64,000 nt of DNA from Gracilimonas sediminicola (GTDB lineage: Bacteria; Bacteroidota; Rhodothermia; Balneolales; Balneolaceae): positions 392,617 to 456,616 of the forward strand of contig NZ_JANDBC010000001.1 in NCBI RefSeq assembly GCF_024320785.1, in the 5' to 3' direction. Shown here in pieces: positions 17,153 through 26,516 of this stretch (its first letter is position 1; every line of letters starts with the position of its first letter). The translations under genes and the position numbers were made by a program. Under the pieces are notes generated by a model. The model saw only the letters and a program-made list of their open reading frames with translations. It searched no databases and was not told the DNA's origin.

Positions 17153-19330
17153 TTAAAGATTTTCAAAAACAAATTCACTCATCAGCTGATAGAGATGCTT
17201 TCTTGCATTTCCACCATAAATACTATGAGCTTTGTTGGGATAAATCATGGTTTCAAAGTCAACGTCAGCCTCTATCAACGCATCTATCATTTCAACAGAA
17301 TTCTGGAAGTGAACGTTGTCATCCCCGGTACCATGAATCAGTAAATAATTGCCTGTAATCTGGTCCACTTTTGTCAGGGGCGCCCCTTCGTTATATCCTT
17401 CAGGATTCATTTGAGGAGTCTGCATGTATCGTTCGGTGTAGATAGTATCATAAAAACGCCAGCTGGTGACCGGTGCTACCGCAATGGCCGTAGTAAATAT
17501 GTCAGAACCTTCAGCCAATGCTAACGATGACATATACCCGCCATAACTCCAGCCCCAAATTCCGATGCGGTTTTCGTCAACATACGGCCATTCTGCAATC
17601 TGTTTGGCGGCTGCTATCTGGTCGGCCGTTTCTAACTGGCCCAGTTTTTTATACACCTGCTTTTTGAATTGTCGGCCCCGGGCACCTGTTCCCCGGTTGT
17701 CTACAGAAACCACAACATATCCCTGGTTTGCAAGGTACTGATGCCACATGGGTCGCTGTCCGCTTCCAAAAGCTTTTGTTACTGTCTGGCTGCCGGGACC
17801 TCCATATACATACATAAGCACAGGGTATTTTTTGTTTGAATCGAAATCTACCGGTTTCAGTACATAAGCGTTCAGGCTGGTGCCATTAACGTCCAGTGTA
17901 ATAAATTCCTTTTCTACATAGCTGTATTCTTCCAGGGTCTTGCTCAGGCCGGTATTGTCCTTGATAGTTCTCACACTTCGGCCATTACTTCGATGCAAAC
18001 TTACCACAGGAGGCTTATTATAATCTGACCAGGTATCAATATAGTACTTGAAGTCCCGGCTCATATTAATATCATGCCAGCCATCTCCTTTCGTCAGCTT
18101 CTCTTTTTTCTTTCCATCAATCCTGATGCTGTACAAATGGCGTTCCAGTGGCGACTGCTCGGCACTCACGTAGTACAACTCATACATCCGTTCGTTATGT
18201 CCAATCAGTTCGGTTACGTCCCAGTTGCCGGATGTAATCTGCTCAAGCTGTCTGCCCTGCATGTTATACAGGTACACATGGTTATAACCGCTCTTATCGC
18301 TGGTGGTTATAAACTGCTCTCCGTTACTTAAAAAATAAAGGTCATCGTGTACATCCAGCCAGGTATCGCTTTGCTCTGTGAGGATTACTCTTGTTGAACC
18401 GGTTTCTGCATTGGCGATCAGTAAGTCCTGCTTATTCTGCAGTCGGTTCATACGGCGAATAGCCAATCGGCTGTTATCCCGGGTCCAGTTAATTCGCGGG
18501 ATGTACTGATCAGTCTCCTCTCCTACATCCATCGTTACTGTTTCACCGGAATCAAGATGGTACACATGAATGGATACAATGGAATTTTGCTCTCCGGCCT
18601 TAGGGTATTTAAACTCTACTTCTTCCGGGTAGAGAGAGCCCCAGTTGGTCATAAAAAATTCTTTCACCCGCTCTTCATCAAAGCGATAAAAAGCGATCCG
18701 ATCTCCTTCAGGCGACCAAAACCAGGCTTTAGCAAAACCAAACTCTTCTTCGTAAACCCAGTCGGCGGCACCGTTAATAATCTTGTTGAACTCACCATCG
18801 GAGGTGATTTGAATTTCCTCGCCGGTTGATAAATCAACCCAAACCAAATTGTTATTTCGCACAAAAGCGGCACGATCGGCTGAGGGTGAAAGTTCAGCAT
18901 ACTGTTGTTTCTCATCTGATGCTGTCAGTTTCGAAAAATCCCCTGACTCAAATTCATACACATAATAATTCTCGCGGGTACTTCGGCGCCAGATTTGTTC
19001 CACATCGGTTTTTATCAGCAGCTTCGATTCATCCGAAGAAAACTGATAACCCTGCACGCGAATGGTATCGCCACCGGCATCAGTAAACTCATTACCGTTA
19101 AACAATACCTCTTCAGAACCATCCACGATGTTATAGCGAATGATTTGATTGTTACGGGTAGCCGAATAGTATTCGCCGTCATTCATCCAGCGAACATTTT
19201 GCACGTTATTTGGAGAAAACGTACCGTCGAAAATATGTTCAAACTCGATAGCTTTTTTGTCCTGAGCAACGGTTGCTGTAGCAACAGAACAAAGCGCCAA
19301 CAATATAATTGAGAGTCTAAGTGCCTTCAT
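17153..19330 (-). CDS. Secreted dipeptidyl peptidase IV (S9B)
   Basis: This 725-residue protein has a signal peptide (1-22, ending TVAQ), an N-terminal eight-bladed beta-propeller (about 40-470) and a C-terminal alpha/beta hydrolase domain. The catalytic triad is visible as serine in GWSYGGY, aspartate in HGTGDDNVHF and histidine in NKAHSIYGG. The propeller motif DWVYEEEFGF supplies the glutamates that bind the free N-terminus in DPP-IV enzymes. It removes X-Pro or X-Ala dipeptides from peptides in the periplasm. With the M14 and S10 enzymes here, it fits a protein-degrading lifestyle. Confidence 0.94.
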   Translation of the reverse strand: MKALRLSIILLALCSVATATVAQDKKAIEFEHIFDGTFSPNNVQNVRWMNDGEYYSATRNNQIIRYNIVDGSEEVLFNGNEFTDAGGDTIRVQGYQFSSDESKLLIKTDVEQIWRRSTRENYYVYEFESGDFSKLTASDEKQQYAELSPSADRAAFVRNNNLVWVDLSTGEEIQITSDGEFNKIINGAADWVYEEEFGFAKAWFWSPEGDRIAFYRFDEERVKEFFMTNWGSLYPEEVEFKYPKAGEQNSIVSIHVYHLDSGETVTMDVGEETDQYIPRINWTRDNSRLAIRRMNRLQNKQDLLIANAETGSTRVILTEQSDTWLDVHDDLYFLSNGEQFITTSDKSGYNHVYLYNMQGRQLEQITSGNWDVTELIGHNERMYELYYVSAEQSPLERHLYSIRIDGKKKEKLTKGDGWHDINMSRDFKYYIDTWSDYNKPPVVSLHRSNGRSVRTIKDNTGLSKTLEEYSYVEKEFITLDVNGTSLNAYVLKPVDFDSNKKYPVLMYVYGGPGSQTVTKAFGSGQRPMWHQYLANQGYVVVSVDNRGTGARGRQFKKQVYKKLGQLETADQIAAAKQIAEWPYVDENRIGIWGWSYGGYMSSLALAEGSDIFTTAIAVAPVTSWRFYDTIYTERYMQTPQMNPEGYNEGAPLTKVDQITGNYLLIHGTGDDNVHFQNSVEMIDALIEADVDFETMIYPNKAHSIYGGNARKHLYQLMSEFVFENL

Positions 19331-19404
19331 AAATGATAAATTTGGGTTAAAAAAGAAAAGAACGCCGGTTGAGCATTCTTTTCTGTTGTAAAGTTTAATA
19401 AGGG

Positions 19405-20250
19405 TTAGTTCTTATGGAGAACCAGCTTCAGTAGTTTGGTAAGCTTTGCTTTCATCTTGGTTCGTGGGAGAATGAAATCCAGAAATCCATGTTCCAGCAG
19501 GTATTCTGCCGTTTGGAAACCTTCCGGCAGATCTCGGCCGATAGTCTGCCTGATTACACGCGGCCCGGCAAATCCAATCAAAGCGCCGGGTTCAGCGATA
19601 TTAAAATCACCCAGCATAGCATAACTGGCGGTTACCCCACCGGTAGTCGGGTCTGTCATATAAGAAATGTAAGGAATTCCGGCTTCTTCAAGCTGGGCCA
19701 GTTTGGCTGATGTTTTAGCCATCTGCATCAAGCTGAGTACACTTTCCATCATACGGGCACCGCCGGTTTGAGAGATAATCATCAGAGGGATTTTATTCTC
19801 ACGAGCATGATCGATAGCAACCCCCAGTCGCTCGCCCACAACCGATCCCATACTTCCTCCGATAAAAGAGAAATCCATACAGGCCACAACCAGGTCGAGC
19901 TTATTCATTTTACCCACTCCAACTCGTGCGGCATCACTTAATCCGGTCTTTTCCTGATACTCTTCCAGCCGGTCTTTGTATTTCTTTCGGTCTTCAAACT
20001 CCAATGGGTCGGTAGGCTGAATTTCTTGCCCGATTTCCTTGAATTTTCCTTTATCAAAGATAATCTCAAAGTACTTCTCACTTCCAATTCTGAAGTGATA
20101 GCCACTCAGAGGATCTACCCAAAGATTATCCTCCAGCTCGCGCTTATGGATTGTTTCACCGGTTGTAGGAACTTTAATCCAAACCCCTTCCGGCATTTCC
20201 TTTTTGGTGTTGGTCTGAATGTTTTCGTCTTTTCTTTTAAACCAGGACAT
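19405..20250 (-). CDS. accD: Acetyl-CoA carboxylase carboxyltransferase subunit beta
   Basis: The 281-residue carboxyltransferase beta subunit starts MSWFKRK and has the crotonase-like core with [18 protein letters not shown] and [11 protein letters not shown]. With AccA it transfers a carboxyl group from biotin to acetyl-CoA to form malonyl-CoA for fatty acid synthesis. All four zinc-ribbon cysteines of the E. coli enzyme are missing: the aligned positions are V27, T30, D46 and S49. I associate this cysteine-free form with the Bacteroidota group. The gene for AccA is not in the window. tsaB lies 66 bp upstream on the same strand. Confidence 0.95.
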   Translation of the reverse strand: MSWFKRKDENIQTNTKKEMPEGVWIKVPTTGETIHKRELEDNLWVDPLSGYHFRIGSEKYFEIIFDKGKFKEIGQEIQPTDPLEFEDRKKYKDRLEEYQEKTGLSDAARVGVGKMNKLDLVVACMDFSFIGGSMGSVVGERLGVAIDHARENKIPLMIISQTGGARMMESVLSLMQMAKTSAKLAQLEEAGIPYISYMTDPTTGGVTASYAMLGDFNIAEPGALIGFAGPRVIRQTIGRDLPEGFQTAEYLLEHGFLDFILPRTKMKAKLTKLLKLVLHKN

Positions 20251-20316
20251 AAACTGTGTTTTGTGAATTTTTCAGAGAGATAAAATAAAGATTCTGAGGG
20301 TTAATTCTGAATCTGT

Positions 20317-20973
20317 TTATACGGATGTATTATTAACCTGACTACTGCTCAAATAATTTGATTCCAGCTCTTCGGCAGTGGTTTTTTTGAAAAACTGTTT
20401 CCCCGATGAGCTATTGAAAAGAGCGATCAGAGCATTAGCCGAAATGTTTCTGGTTTCCAGCACTTCAAGTCCCTCAAGTTTGTCTTTATGTAAACGGTCA
20501 ATTCCGGTTCCAATAATCTTTTCGCCCGGATTCAGCATCGGCTCAATTTCGGTAAGCTCCAGAATTTCTGAACCGGATACAGCTGAAAGCTCCCCGGCAA
20601 CCTCAAACTTTTGATGATACAAGTGCTTACGCCGCGCATTAATCACAGCATGGACCGTTCCCTCACCGGCCGATTGAGCAAATCCAGCCAGTGTATTTCC
20701 GGCATAAACGTCAACATTCAAACCGAACAGCATTCCTTTGACCGCACTGGCGGCAATTCGGAGACCCGTGTAGGAACCGGGGCCAGTGCTCACCAAAACA
20801 GCATCCAGGTCAGCTATACTAAAGTCATGCTCCTTCATCAATTCACGGACGTAGAGAAACAACAGTTCGGAATGTGAACCTTTTCGCTCCGTCCTTTTCT
20901 CATGGATCTCCCCTCCATCATCCTGAAAGGAAACTGAGCAAATGTTTGTAGCTGTTTCGAAAGCGAGTATCAT
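20317..20973 (-). CDS. tsaB: tRNA threonylcarbamoyladenosine biosynthesis protein TsaB
   Basis: This 218-residue ASKHA-fold protein starts with the phosphate-1 motif LAFETATNICSVSF and has the conserved VSTGPGSYTGLRI (about 61-73), as in TsaB. TsaB is the bridging partner of TsaD and TsaE in forming t6A37 in ANN-decoding tRNAs. It lacks the metal-binding HxxxH of TsaD, as expected for TsaB. accD follows on the same strand. Confidence 0.93.
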   Translation of the reverse strand: MILAFETATNICSVSFQDDGGEIHEKRTERKGSHSELLFLYVRELMKEHDFSIADLDAVLVSTGPGSYTGLRIAASAVKGMLFGLNVDVYAGNTLAGFAQSAGEGTVHAVINARRKHLYHQKFEVAGELSAVSGSEILELTEIEPMLNPGEKIIGTGIDRLHKDKLEGLEVLETRNISANALIALFNSSSGKQFFKKTTAEELESNYLSSSQVNNTSV

Positions 20974-21089
20974 AAATGATTACTAAAAAGTCTTTATCTG
21001 ACAGTTAAAACCTGTCTTTGTTTTTACATCCGGATTCTTACCCTGCCAATTTCAGCATGCAGGCTTTGCAGGAATGAACGGTATGAATA

Positions 21090-22370
21090 CTATCTCAGCT
21101 CGTTAATCACCAACTGTCCTTTATTGAAAATCCCAACAGCTCTTCCCTTCAATTGCTTATGCAGGTAGGGAGAGTTCTTTGATTTGGATCGAACGTTTTT
21201 CGGAGTGAAGGTCCATTCTTCATCGGTATTGAAGAAGGTGAGGTTGGCTTCTGCTCCTTCTTTAATCTCCGGAGATTCCAGATTCAAAATCTTGCGCGGA
21301 TTATATACCAGTTTATCCATCAGCTGCTGCAAGTCCAGTTTTTTGGTTTGAAGCAACCGCTGATTCGTTATCGACCAGGCCGTTTCCAGCCCGATAATTC
21401 CATTGGGGGCGTAAATGAATTCTACTTCTTTCTCCTCGATGGCATGCGGTGCATGATCGGTACAAATGGCATCGATAGTTCCATCCACCAAGCCTTCTAC
21501 CATAGCATCCACATCTTCCTGAGTTCGAAGCGGTGGGTGCATTTTAAAGTTGGTATCAAAATGTTGCTTCTCAATTTCTTCATCGGTCAGGTCAAAGTGA
21601 TGCGCACAGACTTCCGTAGTTACGTTAATTCCCTTCTTCTTAGCCTGACGCACCAGATCCACCGCCCCTTTGGTACTGATGTGCGCAACATGAATATGTC
21701 CACCTGTGTATTCCGCCAGCATGATATCGCGGGCAATCATCACTTCTTCAGCAATTCCTGGCGTTCCATCCAAGCCAAGCCGGGTTGCTACCTTGCCTTC
21801 GTTCATATGTCCGGGACGGGAAAGGGCCAGATCTTCTTCATGATTGATTATGGGCAGGCCCAGCATCGACGAGTATTCCAAAGCCACGCGCATTACCTGT
21901 GAATCGTAAACCGGATCACCATCATCGCTAAAAGCAACCGCACCGCCTTCTTTCAGATCGGCCATTTCAGCAATGGATTTCCCTTTTCGCTCTTTGGTTA
22001 CGCACGCAATCGGGTGAACATCAACCGGAAGCTTCTCCGCTTTTTTGATGATATACTCAACCACGTCACGGGTATGTGTTGCCGGTTTGGTGTTAGGCAT
22101 ACAAGCCACAGCCGTAAAACCTCCAAACGCAGCGGCATCGCATCCGGTTTTAATGGTTTCTTTGTGTTCAAAGCCCGGCTCGCGCAAATGCACATGCATG
22201 TCCATCCAGCCCGGAGAAACAAAGGCTCCTTCAAAATCGTGAGATTCTTCCCCTTTCCCGGCTTTGAGTCCACTACCAATTTCTTTAATTACTCCTTCCT
22301 CAATACGGATATCTACGGTGTCTTTACCTTTCTGGGAGTTGCTAACGGGCTTCAGGTTTCTGAGGAGCAT
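21090..22370 (-). CDS. pyrC: Class I dihydroorotase
   Basis: The 426-residue amidohydrolase has the metal motif HVHLREPG (H60/H62 region), conserved metal-binding histidines in INHEEDL and HVAHIS, and the catalytic aspartate in CTDHAPH. It closes carbamoyl-aspartate to dihydroorotate in pyrimidine synthesis. Length and the LREPG and TDHAPH motifs place it in class I (longer than the E. coli PyrC type). A GAGGAG-type ribosome-binding site lies directly upstream of the ATG at 22370. Confidence 0.93.
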   Translation of the reverse strand: MLLRNLKPVSNSQKGKDTVDIRIEEGVIKEIGSGLKAGKGEESHDFEGAFVSPGWMDMHVHLREPGFEHKETIKTGCDAAAFGGFTAVACMPNTKPATHTRDVVEYIIKKAEKLPVDVHPIACVTKERKGKSIAEMADLKEGGAVAFSDDGDPVYDSQVMRVALEYSSMLGLPIINHEEDLALSRPGHMNEGKVATRLGLDGTPGIAEEVMIARDIMLAEYTGGHIHVAHISTKGAVDLVRQAKKKGINVTTEVCAHHFDLTDEEIEKQHFDTNFKMHPPLRTQEDVDAMVEGLVDGTIDAICTDHAPHAIEEKEVEFIYAPNGIIGLETAWSITNQRLLQTKKLDLQQLMDKLVYNPRKILNLESPEIKEGAEANLTFFNTDEEWTFTPKNVRSKSKNSPYLHKQLKGRAVGIFNKGQLVINELR

Positions 22371-22471
22371 GAATTTGTTTTTGAGCTTTCAAGTTCGACC
22401 GCAAATATACCGTGATTCGGTGCTAAAGCACAAAGGGACTTTGGCCTGATTTATTTATTTCAAAACATCCA

Positions 22472-22515
22472 TCAATGTACAAGCACGGATTGAAATCCGT
22501 TGCTTGAATAAAGGA
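22472..22515. repeat. REP-like hairpin, left copy flanking the RAYT gene
   Basis: The arms CAAGC-ACGGAT (22480-22490) and ATCCGT-T-GCTTG (22495-22506) form an 11-bp stem with a TGAA loop and one bulged T. Its flanks TCAATGTA (22472-22479) and ATAAAGGA (22508-22515) recur, inverted, on the other side of the transposase gene. This is the arrangement expected for REP sequences around their own RAYT. Confidence 0.8.
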
Positions 22516-22597
22516 TAACAGCCTTATCAATTTAGAAATTTTTGTAAGGAATCAGCCTGAAATAGCTCTTACTAAAGAATTGATCAAAAGTAGTACT

Positions 22598-23020
22598 ATG
22601 CCAAAAACATTGAATCAGGTTTGGGTACACGCCGTTTGGAGTACAAAAGACCGACTACCACTACTAAAGAGATATTTCAGAGGAGAACTGAACATTTACA
22701 TTAAAGAAAACTCCTTGGAATGGGGTATTCAGGTTGATGTCGTGAATGGTATGCAAGACCATCTGCATGTTCTATTCAAACTTCCAACGACCGTTTCAGT
22801 AGCTGATGCCATTAAACAAATGAAAGGTGCTTCATCAAGGTGGGTAAATGAGAACTATTACCCAACCGGTAAATTTGAATGGCAACAAGGGTATGGTGTA
22901 TTTTCAGTTGGGAGAAATGAGATTAACAGGGTTAGAAATTACATCTACAATCAGGAATACCATCACCAGAATCGCTCTTTTCAGGATGAAATAAAACAAT
23001 TTGATATCAGAAGAATGTAG
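22598..23020 (+). CDS. REP-associated tyrosine transposase (IS200/TnpA-like, RAYT)
   Basis: This HUH-type single-strand transposase is 140 residues from the ATG at 22598; an upstream TTG at 22580 is possible but has no support. It carries the HUH motif H55-L-H57 in MQDHLHVLF, the RAYT-typical WQQGYGVFSV (95-104) and the catalytic tyrosine, probably Y115, in RNYIYNQ. The gene is bracketed by inverted REP-like hairpins at 22472-22515 and 23021-23061. RAYTs cut and join single-stranded REP DNA and are usually single-copy and domesticated. Both hairpins being intact suggests an active or recently active unit. Confidence 0.9.
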   Translation: MPKTLNQVWVHAVWSTKDRLPLLKRYFRGELNIYIKENSLEWGIQVDVVNGMQDHLHVLFKLPTTVSVADAIKQMKGASSRWVNENYYPTGKFEWQQGYGVFSVGRNEINRVRNYIYNQEYHHQNRSFQDEIKQFDIRRM

Positions 23021-23061
23021 TCCTTTATTAAAGCGAAGGATTTCAATCCTCCTTACATTGA
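23021..23061. repeat. REP-like hairpin, right copy (inverted) flanking the RAYT gene
   Basis: It begins at TCCTTTATT directly after the RAYT stop codon. The core stem AGGAT (23037-23041) / ATCCT (23046-23050) has a TTCA loop, and the copy ends TACATTGA. It is the reverse complement, with a few changes, of the copy at 22472-22515. Confidence 0.8.
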
Positions 23062-23093
23062 TTTTATTTTAGATTTTTCAATTCATCACCCCT

Positions 23094-24293
23094 ATGCCCG
23101 ATAAACAAATTCCGTTTCTTTTTGATATCCCATCCGTTGCCGAGCTCACCGAGAAGATCAAGAACCTGCTGGAGCAGAATTTTGTGGATATTTTGGTGGA
23201 AGGCGAAACCAGCAACGTCAATCAAAGCCGGAACGGGCACTATTATTTCACCCTCAAAGATGCCGATGCTTCCCTTCCCTGTGTAATATGGAGAAGCACT
23301 GCTCAACGACTGGGCATTAATCTAACCGATGGTCAACAGATAGTAGTCGGTGGCGACATCCAGGTGTATGCTCCCCATGGCCGCTATCAGATGATTGTGA
23401 ATCTGGTTCAGCAAGCCGGCATTGGAAAGCTTCAGCAGGCTTTTGAAAAGCTGAAGGCAAAGCTGAAAGAAGAAGGTTTGTTTGATGACACCCACAAAGT
23501 AGCACTTCCCAAATTTCCCGAACGCATCGGGGTGGTGACATCCGCGACCGGTGCCGCTTTTCAGGACATCCGTTCTACCCTGGAAAAAAGATGGCCGCTT
23601 GCTGAAGTGAAACTTTATCACGCCAGTGTGCAGGGCGTGAATGCTGCGCCGGAAATCGTGGATGGCATCAATTACTTCTCCAATCACAAGAATGTGGATA
23701 TCCTGATTATAGGACGTGGCGGCGGTTCCCTGGAAGACCTTTGGCCGTTTAATGAAGAATCCGTTGCCCGTGCTGTCTATCATTGTGAAGTTCCGGTCAT
23801 CAGTGCGGTGGGACACGAAGTTGATTTTTCCATCTCCGATTTTGTAGCCGATGCCCGGGCCGCTACACCAACACAAGCTGCTGTACTTGCCGTCCCCGAC
23901 ATTAACGAAATCCGGTTTATGGTAGAAGATTATGCCAAAAAACTGGAGGTAAATACTACCGGAGCCATTGAGTTATATAAAGATAAAGTGGCAAATATGG
24001 CGAAGTCGCACGCCTTGCTGGCTGTAAAGCAGAAGATGGAATCAGCACGCTCGCGTATTCTCACTCTGAATGAAAAGCTGGAACACCGAACGGAATCGTT
24101 GGTTCGGAACCGAAAAGAACATCTCACCAAATTATTTCACTCCCTGGATAAGCAAAACCCTAACGAACCCCTCGAAAAAGGTTTTGCACGTGTATGGCAG
24201 GACGGAAAATGGATCCGTGAATCGAAAGCTTTCAAAAAAGCTGCGGGCTTTGACTTAGAATGGAAAGACGCAAAAGTGACTCTTGAAGAATAA
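23094..24293 (+). CDS. xseA: Exodeoxyribonuclease VII large subunit
   Basis: This 399-residue protein has an N-terminal OB-fold (about 10-110, VEGETSNVNQSRNGHYYFTLKD), the catalytic domain (about 125-320) with IGVVTSATGAAFQDI, IGRGGGSLEDLWPFN and SAVGHEVDF, and a coiled-coil tail. Exonuclease VII degrades single-stranded DNA to short oligonucleotides. The small subunit gene xseB, often directly downstream, is absent here; the next gene is a flavin oxidase that overlaps this one by 11 bp. Confidence 0.95.
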   Translation: MPDKQIPFLFDIPSVAELTEKIKNLLEQNFVDILVEGETSNVNQSRNGHYYFTLKDADASLPCVIWRSTAQRLGINLTDGQQIVVGGDIQVYAPHGRYQMIVNLVQQAGIGKLQQAFEKLKAKLKEEGLFDDTHKVALPKFPERIGVVTSATGAAFQDIRSTLEKRWPLAEVKLYHASVQGVNAAPEIVDGINYFSNHKNVDILIIGRGGGSLEDLWPFNEESVARAVYHCEVPVISAVGHEVDFSISDFVADARAATPTQAAVLAVPDINEIRFMVEDYAKKLEVNTTGAIELYKDKVANMAKSHALLAVKQKMESARSRILTLNEKLEHRTESLVRNRKEHLTKLFHSLDKQNPNEPLEKGFARVWQDGKWIRESKAFKKAAGFDLEWKDAKVTLEE

Positions 24294-25227
24294 GAACCAC
24301 ATAACGGTTTTGGGAGCCGGTGTTTCCGGTCTGACAACCGCCATTGTGCTTGCCGAGCATGGCTTCAAGGTAAACATCATTACAAAAGAACTTCCCAAAC
24401 AAACCACTTCGGCCGTAGCTGCCGCCATCTGGTTTCCTTATGAAGCCTACCCGACAAACAAAGTAAACAGTTGGAGCCGCAGGTCGCTTTTAAGATTCAA
24501 GCATCTTGCCCAGAATGAAGACTCCGGGGTCTCTTTCATCCCCTTCACAGCCTATCTCGACACCCGCCAAAAACCGTGGTGGCTGGATGCTTTACCTGGC
24601 GAGAATATCCTTGATGACGACGTTCAGCATCCGGTTCACCCCGGATACAAAGGATACACCCTTAATGTGCCTTTGATAGAAACTCCCATCTACCTGGAAT
24701 ACCTTTTGAATCGTTTTAAAGAATCAGGCGGGGAAATAATCAAGCAGGAAGTTACCTCTGTTGAAGAACTTGAAGCATACTTCCCGGTGGTGAATTGCAC
24801 CGGACTGGACGCAAAGCATTTGTTTAATGACGAGCAACTGTACCCCATTCAGGGACAGGTTGTGAGAGTAGCTCCAGATCAGAAGATTCAGGGAATGGCT
24901 ACTGAATATGAGCTTGGCGATCAGGAAATGGCATACATTATTCCCCGGAGAGATGGGATCATCTTAGGTGGTTCTGCCAAAAAGCATCAAACTTCTACCA
25001 AAGCTGATCCCTCCCTTACAGAACGAATCCTTACATATTGCTCGGAATTTGAACCTGCTGTTTTGGAACTGCCGGTATTGGATGTGAAAGTTGGATTGCG
25101 GCCCGGAAGACCAGAAATCCGACTGGAAAAGGATCCGCAATTGCCGGTAATTCATAATTATGGACATGGCGGTGCCGGCTATACGGTATCTTGGGGATGT
25201 GCAGAAGAGGTATTGAAACTCCTCTGA
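24283..25227 (+). CDS. D-amino-acid-oxidase-like FAD enzyme (TTG start)
   Basis: The 314-residue DAO-family flavoenzyme has the N-terminal dinucleotide-binding motif VLGAGVSGL, the substrate/FAD segment YIIPRRDGIILGG, GLRPGRP with the conserved arginine, and GHGGAGYTVSWGCAEE at the C-terminus. This matches D-amino-acid or D-aspartate oxidases, which oxidise D-amino acids to oxo acids and hydrogen peroxide. The start must be TTG at 24283: an in-frame TGA lies at 24277-24279, and the FAD motif begins only nine residues after the TTG. It overlaps xseA by 11 bp, which implies translational coupling. Confidence 0.88.
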   Translation: MKNKNHITVLGAGVSGLTTAIVLAEHGFKVNIITKELPKQTTSAVAAAIWFPYEAYPTNKVNSWSRRSLLRFKHLAQNEDSGVSFIPFTAYLDTRQKPWWLDALPGENILDDDVQHPVHPGYKGYTLNVPLIETPIYLEYLLNRFKESGGEIIKQEVTSVEELEAYFPVVNCTGLDAKHLFNDEQLYPIQGQVVRVAPDQKIQGMATEYELGDQEMAYIIPRRDGIILGGSAKKHQTSTKADPSLTERILTYCSEFEPAVLELPVLDVKVGLRPGRPEIRLEKDPQLPVIHNYGHGGAGYTVSWGCAEEVLKLL

Positions 25228-25296
25228 TCACTTCCCGGTTTCTTCATCAATTCTTTACCTGGATGCGCTACCCTTCAAAAGTTCGAATTTCAGGGC

Positions 25297-25330
25297 TTTG
25301 ACATCTGGCTCCGGCATTTAATACCTTTTG
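25297..25330 (+). promoter_or_regulatory. Putative Bacteroidota-type promoter of the porin gene
   Basis: TTTG at 25297-25300 and TACCTTTTG at 25322-25330 are separated by 21 bp. This is close to the Bacteroidota consensus TTTG-N19-21-TAnnTTTG, with one extra T in the -7 box. It lies about 105 bp upstream of the chosen porin start at 25435. Confidence 0.45.
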
Positions 25331-25434
25331 AGAAGTTATACTGACTGTTGCTTAAGACAGATAAAGGAACTGTCGATAACCACAGGGTAAATTTCAGAAA
25401 CAATAATCATTTAAAAATAAATTTTTCCAAGAGA

Positions 25435-26502
25435 ATGGTCTCCAGAATAGGTTTTACGATTGCAGTGTTCGCTGCATTTTTTTTGAACGCTAATGCACAA
25501 GAGAACAGCAACTTTAATTTTTCAGGGAATGCCAGGTTTGCTTATGTCAGCTCCTCCGGTGAAGCACTGGAGCATTTTGAAGGCACCTCATTTTTAAGAG
25601 TTCGGGTTGGGGCATTTTACTCCATCAATGAAAACCATGGCTTCAAAGCCCGGTTGGCTACCACTCAGTCTTCTGAATTACCGGAAGTCAGCTTTACGAT
25701 ACAAGCCGATGGCGGTGGACTTGATCGCGGAAGTATCTCTTTCGATGAATTTTACTATCGTTTCAAGAGTGAGCAAACCGAGGTAAAAGCCGGACGTTTT
25801 CAGCATTACCCAAAAGTTCTTACTAACGCCGGAAGAAGTAATTTCCGCTTTATGAGCAACAACATAAACATTCACTGGGTGGATGGGATTTATGTGAAAA
25901 GGAACCTGAATGAAGACTGGTACGGAGAGATTTTAGGTGAATATCAGCCTCGCGACCATACCTCTTATTCTTATCGCGGAGCGCTTAATTTTGGAAATAA
26001 TGAGCACAACCTGGCCTCCTATTTAGGACTGGAGAACCGAAACCGCGATGATAACAACTTCATACAAAAAGGATTTGGGCTATTTGTAGCGCCGAATGCT
26101 TATTTCAAATCCGGTGGTTACAGCACGTACCTGACTGTAATGAGTCGCTTGGTTTACGACCTCCCCAAGCCCGATGCCCTTAACGGAGGAAGTTTTAGAG
26201 TTGCGGCCGAAATTGGCCAAAACCTGAATACGACCTTTGAAGACGGAACCAGTGCTGTGCTTTCTTTGGGCATACATAATTTCGCAGGCAAGCACCAGTT
26301 TATGGTTGAGTTTGCCAAAACGGATTCTGACTGGCTTACTCCCAATGTATATGGACCTAATTCCGATGAAGTTGAATTCAGATATCGATACTTCATCACT
26401 GATGATTTAAATATCGACTTCCGGTACCGAATTCGTGAGTCCCGAAGTGATTTTGTGGATACGAACTACAACTTCTTTGCCCGGGCTACATACTCTTTCT
26501 AA
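25435..26502 (+). CDS. Outer-membrane porin-like beta-barrel protein
   Basis: The start is placed at ATG 25435 because it gives a clean signal peptide, MVSRIGFTIAVFAAFFLNANAQ. The mature part (about 333 residues) consists of amphipathic beta strands with many aromatic girdle residues and ends in aromatic YSF, as expected for an outer-membrane barrel. The segment TEVKAGRFQHYPKVLTNAGR resembles phosphate-selective or alginate-type porins, but no substrate can be assigned. It is convergent with pheA, with a 14-bp gap. Confidence 0.72.
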   Translation: MVSRIGFTIAVFAAFFLNANAQENSNFNFSGNARFAYVSSSGEALEHFEGTSFLRVRVGAFYSINENHGFKARLATTQSSELPEVSFTIQADGGGLDRGSISFDEFYYRFKSEQTEVKAGRFQHYPKVLTNAGRSNFRFMSNNINIHWVDGIYVKRNLNEDWYGEILGEYQPRDHTSYSYRGALNFGNNEHNLASYLGLENRNRDDNNFIQKGFGLFVAPNAYFKSGGYSTYLTVMSRLVYDLPKPDALNGGSFRVAAEIGQNLNTTFEDGTSAVLSLGIHNFAGKHQFMVEFAKTDSDWLTPNVYGPNSDEVEFRYRYFITDDLNIDFRYRIRESRSDFVDTNYNFFARATYSF

Positions 26503-26516
26503 AGAACATCAGGATA

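Noticed and set aside
21348-21902. 184-codon open frame on the plus strand
   Set aside because: It is antisense within pyrC and shows no motif.
23322-23876. 184-codon frame on the minus strand
   Set aside because: It is antisense to the catalytic core of xseA and has no domain.
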